Positions 55,983-64,000 of a DNA stretch of 64,000 bases are shown piece after piece. Position numbers and translations under genes: made by a program. A model generated the notes under the pieces. It ran no database searches, was not told where the DNA came from, and saw only the letters and a program-made list of their open reading frames with translations. Positions within the stretch are counted from its first letter, which is position 1. Each line of letters begins with the position of its first letter. Source of the DNA: Pseudoalteromonas fuliginea (GTDB lineage Bacteria > Pseudomonadota > Gammaproteobacteria > Enterobacterales > Alteromonadaceae); the NCBI RefSeq assembly GCF_000690055.1, contig NZ_JJNZ01000037.1, positions 48,840-112,839 of the forward strand, in the 5' to 3' direction.

Positions 55983-57668
55983 AATAGTATTAGATAAGGC
56001 AAGCTCTTGGAGCTGTTCATTAAATAAGTGATGGTTTTCCCATTTTTGAGTAGTTAATTGCTGATCTAATATTTGCTGTTGCCAAGTGCTTAGCTTTAGC
56101 TGCGGTTTAAATACGGTTTGTGTAAGCGCCTTTATTGCTACCCATAGTTTACTGCGTTCGTTGAGCTGCTTTTTTGGAAGATGTTCAGCTTCCAATAATG
56201 CGATTGCCCAAGGGTTATCACTTAATAGTAATGTAAGTTGTGCTTTTAGCTGCTCAGTGTCTAATGAACTAACACCAAAAAAGGCACTAATAGGCGTATT
56301 CAATGTGGTGTTAGGTGTTTCATCAATCATTATTTTTCTAGATATATGTGTACTGCATTGTGTTAATAAAAAATAAGCATAGCCATAGAGAGGAAGTGCG
56401 ATATGTTCAAATTGAATCATTTTATTTTTACTAACCAATAGAGCAATAATTTCTACTATGCACTCTAGTCGCGTTAAAACAAATTGTTGTAAAGGGTGAG
56501 GAGTTACCTTAACCAGTTGCTCAAATATAACTCGCTGAATAATTGCAGGGGCGTTAAAATAACCAACCATAGATAGACTATGTTTCAAATTTTTAGCCGC
56601 TTGATGTTCATTATTATAAGGTTTTACAGCCTCACATAGATTTTCTATTACATTAGGATAAGGCGCCATAATTTGGCTTAACGCTTTGTAGCTGTATTCA
56701 TGCTGCAACTTAAGACGACTAATTAACTCTATCAAAGCTAGCGACCCATTATTTAGTATATTGGCAGTGGAAGTTATATGCTCACTGTCCCATACACTAA
56801 TTTGGATACGTGAATCATTTGATTGCCACTGGATAGCGTTGCTGTTTAGCAATGCCTTGACTCTATACCACGCTATTTTATTTTTATTCTCGGCGTTTAT
56901 TAGTATATGACGCTGCTGATTGTCGCTGGCCAAATACACCATTAATTGATCATTATATATAACTCGGCTACCCGGTAATAATGGGCCTATATGTGCGATT
57001 AAAAATTTTATTAGCTGTTGCGCAAATAGGTTAGGTGTACGTATATATAAATCGCCAAGAGCTTTAAAAAGACTAATATGTTGTTTAGAAGGGCTATAAG
57101 TAATGTTCATTGCAATTATATTAGCGATAGCAACAAGCGTAATGCCACCATCATAAAGCATTATTTTTGGTGTAGTGACTAATGCTTGCTTGTACTTACT
57201 TAGTTTTGCAAGAACTTGCGTTATTGGTTTTGCTGAATCACCACCAGTTAAGATTATTTTAGCGGTGAGCTGGTGGCGTAGTTGCCATATTTTTTTATCA
57301 CTATCACTAAACTTTAACTGTTTGGAAAGCTTGTTTAGTTGCTCACCCACACATAAGTGATCAACAAGTGCAGCACAGATATATAATTCACTAAGCTGAT
57401 TATTGTATTGCTGGCTTTTACACAAAGCAGCGGTTAAAACACATTGATTGATAACCAAATTAACAGAGTAACTATATTTAGGGTTAAATACAGCACACCT
57501 AGCTTGTAAAGCTACAGGATATTGCTCATATAGTTCTCTGTATTGCTCAGAAAGTTTACATACTGCAGGGTAGACTGTCTGCCATTGTTTTTTTACATTA
57601 TATAAAGTTAAAAATAGTTTTGTATTTTCAAGTAATTGGTTTAGTTTGACAGAAATAGGCTCATTCAT
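55980..57668 (-). CDS. Unrecognised 562-residue protein, perhaps degenerate HD-GYP/HDOD-like
   Basis: I cannot assign a family. The protein is soluble, helical and rich in Gln, Asn and Lys. Residues 85-150 (AALVDHLCVGEQLNKLSK, LRHQLTAKIILTGG) and 185-240 (GDLYIRTPNLFAQQLIKF, GPLLPGSRVIYNDQL) resemble the metal-free remnant of an HD-GYP domain. A later part (about 305-385; ISRLKLQHEYSYKALSQIM, KHSLSMVGYFNAPAIIQRV) resembles HDOD. No catalytic HD or GYP motif was seen. It follows the DUF3192 gene by 17 bp, so the two share a transcript. Confidence 0.6.
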   Translation of the reverse strand: MNEPISVKLNQLLENTKLFLTLYNVKKQWQTVYPAVCKLSEQYRELYEQYPVALQARCAVFNPKYSYSVNLVINQCVLTAALCKSQQYNNQLSELYICAALVDHLCVGEQLNKLSKQLKFSDSDKKIWQLRHQLTAKIILTGGDSAKPITQVLAKLSKYKQALVTTPKIMLYDGGITLVAIANIIAMNITYSPSKQHISLFKALGDLYIRTPNLFAQQLIKFLIAHIGPLLPGSRVIYNDQLMVYLASDNQQRHILINAENKNKIAWYRVKALLNSNAIQWQSNDSRIQISVWDSEHITSTANILNNGSLALIELISRLKLQHEYSYKALSQIMAPYPNVIENLCEAVKPYNNEHQAAKNLKHSLSMVGYFNAPAIIQRVIFEQLVKVTPHPLQQFVLTRLECIVEIIALLVSKNKMIQFEHIALPLYGYAYFLLTQCSTHISRKIMIDETPNTTLNTPISAFFGVSSLDTEQLKAQLTLLLSDNPWAIALLEAEHLPKKQLNERSKLWVAIKALTQTVFKPQLKLSTWQQQILDQQLTTQKWENHHLFNEQLQELALSNTI

Positions 57669-57685
57669 TATGCCTTCACCTAGTT

Positions 57686-58063
57686 TTAATCCTGATATTT
57701 TTTATAAGCACTAGGCCCCCACAAAATAAGTTGACCATTTTTAAATAACAGTCCGGTACATTCATCTATGGTTGTTATGCCATCGGACGTTTTATGTTGC
57801 GTGCGATAAAAAATGATTTGAAGTACTTCATCACTATTGCGTTTTGCAAAAGTAAGATCTGGGCTGCCTAAGTAGTCAAGTACACTATTAATAGTAGTAG
57901 GCTGCTCTAGTGAAAGCTTTTCGATATAACGTTTATTAAATGCTTCGCGGTCTTGCCAAATCATCGCTTGGGGGTCATCTTTATAAAAAGTGATCACCAA
58001 TGTTGCTATTAGCGCATATAGCCCTAAACCTAGAATTAAATACCTAAAAAACTTTTTCAACAT
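57686..58063 (-). CDS. DUF3192 membrane-anchored protein
   Basis: This 125-residue protein has an N-terminal hydrophobic anchor (about 7-27) and a periplasmic DUF3192 domain. Its hallmarks are FNKRYIEKLSLEQPTTIN, IIFYRTQHKTSDGITT and DECTGLLFKNGQLILWG. The fold resembles small outer-membrane assembly proteins (BamE-like), with no known activity. It starts the unit that includes the 562-residue gene. Confidence 0.85.
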   Translation of the reverse strand: MLKKFFRYLILGLGLYALIATLVITFYKDDPQAMIWQDREAFNKRYIEKLSLEQPTTINSVLDYLGSPDLTFAKRNSDEVLQIIFYRTQHKTSDGITTIDECTGLLFKNGQLILWGPSAYKKYQD

Positions 58064-58132
58064 TATTTACTCTGGTCACAGAATCTAATAATAGTATACG
58101 TATTGTAATTAGCACACGCTATAAACATGCGA

Positions 58133-58906
58133 CTAACTAAGCCTTAATTGCTTTAAACTAAAACCCAAGTTTATATCCGTGCGTAAACTAACCAGTTGTT
58201 TTGAGATTACATACATTTCCATATTTGCTTCTAGCTTTTTATGAATACTTGGGCTTAGTAATTTATCTTCTAGCGCTTGCTCAACAGTATTATAATTATT
58301 AATAAGTTGTTGAGCCGACTTTATCCCTATGCCTTTTACGCCTGGAATATCATTGGTTTTATCACCAGCGAGTGCCCAAAAGTCTACTAACCTACTTTGT
58401 TGAACTCCAAAACGTTCTTTTATACTGTGCTCATCAAGGTATTGCTTTTTAAAGTAATCATAAATAGTTATGTATTGACCTAAATGAGGTAAGAAACCTT
58501 TGTCAGTAGATACAATTGTGTTGCTTACATTATTCGTTGCAGCTTTGCACGCAAGGGTGGTAATAATGTCGTCAGCTTCGTCATTAATAGGTTCAAATAC
58601 TACAATACCTGTTTCTTCAATGGCTGTTTTGAAATGTATTAATGCATCTTTCAAAATTTGTGGCATTGGCGAGCGTGAATGTTTGTAATTTTTATAGAAA
58701 TGGTAACGCCAACTTCTGTCTCCATCAAACACAGCAATAGCATGGGTGGCGTTGGTAGTGTTTAGTAGTTTTTTGCATGCATGAGCTACTCTAGCACAAC
58801 ATGCTTCGATCATTTGATCATCACTGTGGTGTTTTTGGTTTACGTCAACCGCGTAAATGCGCCTAATTAGATTAAGCGCATCTATAAGAAGTAAATGTGG
58901 TTTCAA
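58133..58906 (-). CDS. xni: Flap endonuclease Xni (exonuclease IX)
   Basis: Xni is a 5'-nuclease of the PolA N-terminal/FEN family that cuts flap DNA. The 257-residue length fits the family. Acidic metal-binding residues are seen in LLIDALNLIRRIYAVD, AVFDGDRSWRYHFYK, NDEADDIITTLACKA and STDKGFLPHLG, with the helix-hairpin-helix GDKTNDIPGVKGIG. It lies 10 bp after ppnN, and the pair is conserved in many gammaproteobacteria. Confidence 0.93.
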   Translation of the reverse strand: MKPHLLLIDALNLIRRIYAVDVNQKHHSDDQMIEACCARVAHACKKLLNTTNATHAIAVFDGDRSWRYHFYKNYKHSRSPMPQILKDALIHFKTAIEETGIVVFEPINDEADDIITTLACKAATNNVSNTIVSTDKGFLPHLGQYITIYDYFKKQYLDEHSIKERFGVQQSRLVDFWALAGDKTNDIPGVKGIGIKSAQQLINNYNTVEQALEDKLLSPSIHKKLEANMEMYVISKQLVSLRTDINLGFSLKQLRLS

Positions 58907-58916
58907 ATTATAAAAC

Positions 58917-60260
58917 TCATGCTTTTATTTCATAACATGGAGTGTACTTACTACCAGGGAGCTTCATACGTCCTTGGTCAACAAATGCCTGAAGCAGTTT
59001 ATCCATATCTTTCATCAAAGCGGGTTCACCGCTTAAAATATAACGGCCATTTTGTTTAATCGCTTTTATACCTTCGTCTTTTACATTGCCGGCAACAATT
59101 CCTGAAAATGCTCGTCGTAAATTAGCTGCTAATAACTGTTTTGGTTGATTAAGGTGTAAATCAAGACCAGCCATATTTTCATGGGTTGGTGCAAAAGGTT
59201 GCTGAAAATCGTTATCAATCTTTAGCGTCCAGTTAAAGTAATACGCATCACCTTCGCTTTTACGATAATTGCGTACATCAGTCATTGCTGACTTTAATGT
59301 TTGTCCAACTAATTTAGGGTCATCAATAATTACTTCAAATTTGTTGAGCGCTTCTTTACCTAATGTCATTTCAACAAATTCGCACAGTTCTTTAAAATAA
59401 GCTTCGCTTTCTTTTGGGCCCGTTAAAATCACAGGCATGCATTGTTTGGCGTTGTCAGGATGTAACAATATACCTAATAAATACAAAAGCTCTTCTGCGG
59501 TGCCAGCTCCACCAGGAAAAATAATTATAGCGTGAGCGGTGCGTATAAATGCCTCTAAACGCTTTTCTATATCAGGTAAAATTACCAGCTCATTTACAAT
59601 TGGGTTCGGTGGTTCAGCAGCAATAATACTTGGTTCAGTCAAGCCTAAGTAACGATTATCTTTAATGCGTTGTTTCGCGTGGCCAATGGTGGCTCCTTTC
59701 ATAGGGCCTTTCATTGCGCCAGGTCCACAGCCTGTGCAAATATTTAAACCGCGTAAGCCTAATTCGTATCCCACTTGCTTAGTATATTTGTATTCAACTT
59801 CATTAATAGAATGTCCGCCCCAACAAACTACCATGCTAGGTTCGCTATTTACGCGCAATGCATCGGCATTTCTTAGCATGTCAAACACCATATGAGTAAT
59901 GGCTTTTTGTTCTTTAAGATTTTTTTCGTATTTTTGACATATAAATAAAATATCGCGGATAACAGAGAAAATATGTTCGTGAATACCGGTGATGATCTCA
60001 CCATCTACAAAAGCAGTTAAGGGTGGATTTTCAAGCTCAATTTTAATCCCGCGTTCACGGCTCAATAGGCGTATATCAAAATCTTGATATTTATCATAAA
60101 TTTCGTTGCTGGCGTCCGTATGACTCCCCACGTTTAGCACAGCAAGTGCACAATTTCTAAATAGTTTATAGCGCTCGCTAGTGGATGATTGCTCTAATAA
60201 ATCAACTTCTAGTTGTGACAATAAATCTAAAACCCCAGTTGGGTTTAATTGTATTAGCAT
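58917..60260 (-). CDS. ppnN: Nucleotide 5'-monophosphate nucleosidase PpnN
   Basis: PpnN (YgdH) splits the N-glycosidic bond of purine and pyrimidine monophosphates and is stimulated by ppGpp in E. coli. The 447-residue protein has the LOG-family core with [16 protein letters not shown] and, earlier, [18 protein letters not shown]. The N-terminal (about 1-135) and C-terminal (about 340-447) parts form the ppGpp and oligomerisation regions. AAGGAG at good spacing supports the ATG at 60260. It is followed by xni in one operon. Confidence 0.94.
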   Translation of the reverse strand: MLIQLNPTGVLDLLSQLEVDLLEQSSTSERYKLFRNCALAVLNVGSHTDASNEIYDKYQDFDIRLLSRERGIKIELENPPLTAFVDGEIITGIHEHIFSVIRDILFICQKYEKNLKEQKAITHMVFDMLRNADALRVNSEPSMVVCWGGHSINEVEYKYTKQVGYELGLRGLNICTGCGPGAMKGPMKGATIGHAKQRIKDNRYLGLTEPSIIAAEPPNPIVNELVILPDIEKRLEAFIRTAHAIIIFPGGAGTAEELLYLLGILLHPDNAKQCMPVILTGPKESEAYFKELCEFVEMTLGKEALNKFEVIIDDPKLVGQTLKSAMTDVRNYRKSEGDAYYFNWTLKIDNDFQQPFAPTHENMAGLDLHLNQPKQLLAANLRRAFSGIVAGNVKDEGIKAIKQNGRYILSGEPALMKDMDKLLQAFVDQGRMKLPGSKYTPCYEIKA

Positions 60261-60335
60261 CGGCGTTCTCCTTGCTATTCTTTTATGTAAATTACCACTT
60301 CGTGATATCTTTTATTTAAAATAAAAAATATGACA

Positions 60336-61871
60336 TTATTTACTTATACAAAGACGATCCCGACCTGTATTTTTCGCTTCATAAAGAGCATCATCTGCTC
60401 GGTCAAAAGCGATTATAGGTGTATCGCCTTTCTTTAACTGAGTAACACCTAGAGAAATAGTTATTTCAATTTGTTTATCTTTAAATTTAAAAGGAATACT
60501 TTTAATTATCTTCCTCAGTTTATCAAGAGGGGCCGTAGCATTTATGAGCGAAGTACTAGGCATAAGTAAAACAAACTCTTCACCGCCATAACGGGCAATA
60601 AAATCTGATTTTCTAACCGATTTTTGTAGTGCTTTGGCTATAACTTGTAGTGTTATATCCCCAGCAGTATGACCAAATCTATCATTAATGGATTTAAAAT
60701 GGTCAACATCAATCACCGCAAGAGTGACATCCGATGACTGAACATTAAATAGGTGTATTTCATGGTTGTAACGTTCATCAAATGCAGCACGATTAGGCAG
60801 TTTTGTTAAACTATCCAATAGACTTTTGAAACGTTGTTCATTTAAGCGTTTTTTATATTTTGTTAGTTTGCTTTCAAGGCTACCAATACGACCATTAATT
60901 TCATCAAAGCTAGAAACCAGCATTTCTCTGTCAGTGCGTTCAAGTTTTTCTTTTGCAATAAAGTCTTCACTAAGCGATTTTAATTCGTTATCAACCAACT
61001 CTTTTAAAGATGATATAGAAGTTGCATTTTGAGTTTGCACATTAAGATTTTTAATCTTACTTTCAATGCTTTTATTTAAAACATCAAACTCAACTTCCAT
61101 CGATTTTGAGTGTTTACTTGTTGATACAATTGAATGATGTAAATCTTCAAGTGTTTGGTTTAAAGAAGATAAAAAGCTTTGTGCCGATTTACGCTCTTTA
61201 TTAATATTCTTTACAATAACACTAATTATATTAATAGAAGCCTTTAACAGTGCATCTAACGTGTCGCTTTCTGTAATACAATTTTTTATGTATTTAATTT
61301 CTTCAGTTGCTTCGTCTTCCAACACTAATTCGTTAGCTAATTTTAGTAATTTTTGTGCAAGCTCAGGTGTTGCAGTACATTCATCGTCAGACGCAGCTTC
61401 TAGTTTGAGACTTAATGTTTGATGATAAAAAGAAATTAGTTGGTCAAGTAAAGGTATAAAATCATGGGTAGAGTGCACTTGATTAATTTCGTGATCTAAT
61501 AAATGGCGAAGTGTTCTACGTGTATCCTCTGGTAACCCTTTTGTTTTTTGCAGTTGTTTACCAGCACTCTGTACGCTGTTATACAAATCTCGTTGTTGGG
61601 AGAGTTGTACTGATTCTTGGTTTTTTAATAAAACAATTGTTTCACTTATCAATGGCGATAGATCTTCAAAGCTGACACCTTTAATGAGTGCAGCCCTGAA
61701 CTTAGCAAGCCTATTATCTAATTCAGTATCAAGTCCTTTACAACTCAATGATAATTTAGCTGAGAAATCAGAAAGAGTGTCCACCTGATATTTACGCGCG
61801 TCTTCAACAGCCATTCGGGCGTCAATTGCTTGTTTTAGTTTCTTATCTGTAGCGTTAGATTTATCAGACAC
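60336..61871 (-). CDS. GGDEF diguanylate cyclase with long coiled-coil N-terminus
   Basis: This 511-residue protein makes c-di-GMP. The C-terminal GGDEF domain (about 345-510) begins DSLTKLPNRAAFDERYN and has the active motif GGEEF, preceded by RKSD at the five-residue spacing of an inhibitory I-site. The N-terminal 340 residues are soluble and helical, with long heptad-rich segments and no sensor domain or membrane span that I recognise. Enzyme activity and product inhibition are both expected. It is monocistronic. Confidence 0.92.
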   Translation of the reverse strand: MSDKSNATDKKLKQAIDARMAVEDARKYQVDTLSDFSAKLSLSCKGLDTELDNRLAKFRAALIKGVSFEDLSPLISETIVLLKNQESVQLSQQRDLYNSVQSAGKQLQKTKGLPEDTRRTLRHLLDHEINQVHSTHDFIPLLDQLISFYHQTLSLKLEAASDDECTATPELAQKLLKLANELVLEDEATEEIKYIKNCITESDTLDALLKASINIISVIVKNINKERKSAQSFLSSLNQTLEDLHHSIVSTSKHSKSMEVEFDVLNKSIESKIKNLNVQTQNATSISSLKELVDNELKSLSEDFIAKEKLERTDREMLVSSFDEINGRIGSLESKLTKYKKRLNEQRFKSLLDSLTKLPNRAAFDERYNHEIHLFNVQSSDVTLAVIDVDHFKSINDRFGHTAGDITLQVIAKALQKSVRKSDFIARYGGEEFVLLMPSTSLINATAPLDKLRKIIKSIPFKFKDKQIEITISLGVTQLKKGDTPIIAFDRADDALYEAKNTGRDRLCISK

Positions 61872-62075
61872 CTAAGCTTACCGCCATCGTATTAGTTATA
61901 TTATCTTCAGTTTACAACAAATTTTTGTTATGTGTAGTTATCTAACTAAAAACTTAGTAATTTTAGTAAGCTAATGCGTATAAACTCATGTACAAGACTC
62001 TTTATCGTATTTAATTCACATTTAAATCCGAGCTTGTTAATCTAGCTAGTAATTAAGTTTCTATTAAGAGTTTTT

Positions 62076-63863
62076 ATGAAAAAGTTATTAGCTTTATCGA
62101 TTGTAGCTGCATGTTCTACTTCAGCTTTTGCTGATGTAAATTACGAATTAAAAATATCTGAACCACAGCATCATTTGGGTAATGTAAGTGTTGAATTTCC
62201 AAAATCAGCACAATCTCATATCGATGTAAAACTTCCTGCTTGGCGTACCGGGCGATACGAAATTTTAAACTTAGCCAATGGCGTACGTTACTTCAATGCA
62301 AAAGATGAAGATGGCAAAGAGTTAACGTGGGAAAAAGTTGATCATAGTACATGGCGTGTACATCTTAATAAGCCAACAGAAGTTAATGTTGATTATCAAG
62401 TGTATGCAAATGAACTAGGCAAACGCGCCCGTCATATTGACGACAGCCATGCATTTATTGATGCATCAGGTTTTTTTATGTTTAGCGAGTCGTTTCGTCA
62501 AGAGCCAGTAACAGTCAATTTAGATATACCTAAAAAATGGCGTTCTGTATCAGGTATGGATAATTTAGAAGGTAAAAATTCATTCAAAGCAGCTAACTAC
62601 GATGTGCTTGTTGATTCGCCAATCGAAACAGGTATAAATCAATTAGACACATTTGAAGTAGATGACCGGGAATATGACTTAGTTGTATGGGGCGATGGTA
62701 ACTACGATGTAGATTTAATGCTTACAGATCTGAAAAAGCTAGTAGCGACAGGTAATGTAATTTGGGATGGCTATCCGTATGAGCGTTATGTATTTATGGT
62801 ACATGCAACGTCGGGAGCGGGTGGTGCAACTGAGCATTTAAACTCTACTATTATACAACGTCCACGCGATCGATTTGGTAGCCGAGAAGATTACTTAGGT
62901 TTTATAAGCACAGCCGCACACGAATTTATTCATACATGGAATGTAAAAGCATACCGCCCACAGGGTTTAGTGCCGTACGATTACACGAATATGAATTACT
63001 CTAAACTACTTTGGATCGCAGAAGGTTCAACAAGTTACTTTGAAGATCATTTATTAGTGCGCTCAGGCATCCAAACAACAGATGAATTTTTTAAAGTAAT
63101 GAGTAAAACAATTAATCGTCATTTACAAACACCGGGCCGTGAAGTGCAAAGCGCAAGCGAAACAAGTTTTGATAAATGGATTAATCAAGGTGGCGATCAC
63201 GCACGTAATTACAGTACCAATATTTATTCAGAAGGTTCGTTACTTTCACTCGCTTTAGATATCGACTTACTAGAAAAAAGCCAAGGTACAATAAGCTACC
63301 GCGATGTGCACAAAGCACTTTATAACAATCATAAAATGCCAGCGGGGTTTACAGACGTAGATGTGCTTAACATTTTAAAAGATTTAACAGGGCGTGATTA
63401 CTCAAGCTGGTGGCAAGAAAATGTAGAATCGCCTGCAAGTATCAACTTTGATGAGTTACTTGCTAAAGTGGGCTTAAAATATGAACGACCAGAAAAAGCA
63501 AAAGCGCTTGCGAGTGTTGACGCCACCGCTAAAAATACCGGTGAGTTACTAACACTAAGTTACGTTCGTCGTGGCGGAAGTGCATGGGAAGCGGGTTTAA
63601 CTACCAATGATAAAATTGTTGCTATAAATAAGCATCATGTTGGTAAAGATTTAAAAACGAGCCTAGAAACATTTAAAGCAGGCGAGAAAGTAACCGTTGA
63701 CTATATTCGTCGCGATGCTCTTGATAGCTTAACATTAGTATTATCAGAAGATTTTGATAAACCTAAAAAAGTAGTTGCTAATAAAGACGCTACGCTTGAA
63801 CAAAAAGCGCTATTTAAAGCGTGGATCGGTGTAGAACACCCTGCAGATGTAAAAAAAGACTAA
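62076..63863 (+). CDS. M61 family metallopeptidase with PDZ domain
   Basis: This 595-residue exported peptidase is of the M61 (glycyl aminopeptidase-like) family. It has a signal peptide (about 1-19, ending AFA), a beta-rich N-terminal domain, the zinc motif HEFIHTWNVKAYRP with His282, Glu283 and His286, and IAEGSTSYFEDHL with the third ligand Glu. A PDZ domain occupies about 490-570 (LSYVRRGGSAWEAGLTTNDK). The family releases N-terminal residues, often with a preference for glycine or alanine, in the periplasm. No partner gene is adjacent inside the window. Confidence 0.93.
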   Translation: MKKLLALSIVAACSTSAFADVNYELKISEPQHHLGNVSVEFPKSAQSHIDVKLPAWRTGRYEILNLANGVRYFNAKDEDGKELTWEKVDHSTWRVHLNKPTEVNVDYQVYANELGKRARHIDDSHAFIDASGFFMFSESFRQEPVTVNLDIPKKWRSVSGMDNLEGKNSFKAANYDVLVDSPIETGINQLDTFEVDDREYDLVVWGDGNYDVDLMLTDLKKLVATGNVIWDGYPYERYVFMVHATSGAGGATEHLNSTIIQRPRDRFGSREDYLGFISTAAHEFIHTWNVKAYRPQGLVPYDYTNMNYSKLLWIAEGSTSYFEDHLLVRSGIQTTDEFFKVMSKTINRHLQTPGREVQSASETSFDKWINQGGDHARNYSTNIYSEGSLLSLALDIDLLEKSQGTISYRDVHKALYNNHKMPAGFTDVDVLNILKDLTGRDYSSWWQENVESPASINFDELLAKVGLKYERPEKAKALASVDATAKNTGELLTLSYVRRGGSAWEAGLTTNDKIVAINKHHVGKDLKTSLETFKAGEKVTVDYIRRDALDSLTLVLSEDFDKPKKVVANKDATLEQKALFKAWIGVEHPADVKKD

Positions 63864-63870
63864 AAGTGAT

Positions 63871-63940
63871 TTATACCAACCTGCATAAATACTTGAACAA
63901 TTTAACGAATTAAATTTCACTATAACGTCGTTAAAAATTT
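63871..63940 (+). repeat. Dispersed intergenic repeat, divergent inverted copy C
   Basis: Read in the reverse orientation relative to copies A and B, the words TTATACCAAC, AATACTTGAACAATTT and the AACG...GTTAAA end align with their reverse complements. Divergence is clearly higher than between A and B. It lies just behind the M61 stop codon. Confidence 0.6.
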
Positions 63941-64000
63941 TTATTTAGAACAACTAGATAAAAAAAATTTTGCCTAGTTCTAGGGCCTATTGACCTTTCA

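Overview
The window reads as chromosomal DNA of a marine gammaproteobacterium of the Alteromonadales, most likely Pseudoalteromonas. The supporting signs are an A+T-rich genome, a three-repeat-linker GH5 cellulase of the cold-active Cel5G (CelG) type known from Pseudoalteromonas haloplanktis, the xni-ppnN pair, TonB-dependent receptor and secreted-protease genes, and short dispersed intergenic repeats. No rRNA, tRNA, CRISPR array, transposase or integrase was found.

Layout. 1-2.9 kb: arginine succinyltransferase pathway genes (astC-astA, minus strand, astA cut by the window edge) with a divergent Lrp/AsnC regulator. 2.9-3.9 kb: a membrane-anchored propeller-like protein. 4.25-16.3 kb: a complete glycogen operon (CBM48 protein, malQ, glgB, glgX, glgP, glgC, glgA) with several overlapping start/stop junctions. 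16.3-20.5 kb: EAL-HDOD protein, DUF418 membrane protein, rluF and a SEC-C protein. 20.6-26.1 kb: RND efflux pump pair, divergent LysR regulator and an alkyltransferase-like DNA repair protein.

26.1-29.8 kb is an accessory island. A REP-like palindrome pair is followed by four minus-strand genes: a Hanks-type Ser/Thr kinase, a HEPN-motif plus multi-zinc-ribbon protein, a coiled-coil/zinc-ribbon protein, and an unlisted 53-residue ORF. Every junction between these four genes carries an AAC-N5-GTT core, and a roughly 138-bp site with integron attC-like arms lies upstream of the first gene. The island looks like a small integrase-less cassette cluster, and the kinase/HEPN pair is the best candidate for an undescribed (perhaps defence or stress) system.

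29.9-37.8 kb: TrhA/hemolysin III protein, a TonB-dependent receptor, a small membrane protein, celG, a Tat-exported PhoD-like phosphatase, and two tiny proteins behind a sigma54-like promoter. 37.9-48.2 kb: an ECF sigma/ChrR anti-sigma (singlet-oxygen type) regulon with photolyase, TudS/YbgA, SDR, FAD oxidoreductase, DUF1365, cyclopropane synthase-like, DUF2878, chalcone-isomerase-like and DUF3833 genes. Three TGATC-N18-TA promoters precede the LON-domain gene, the sigma gene and the chalcone-isomerase-like gene.

48.4-55.6 kb: hupB, ilvIH with a branched-chain leader peptide and attenuator, an M6-type secreted metalloprotease with PKD domains, and NAD-type isocitrate dehydrogenase. 56-63.9 kb: an unknown 562-residue protein, DUF3192, xni, ppnN, a GGDEF cyclase and an M61 peptidase with a PDZ domain. 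Three copies of one dispersed intergenic repeat lie near 19.9, 55.9 and 63.9 kb.
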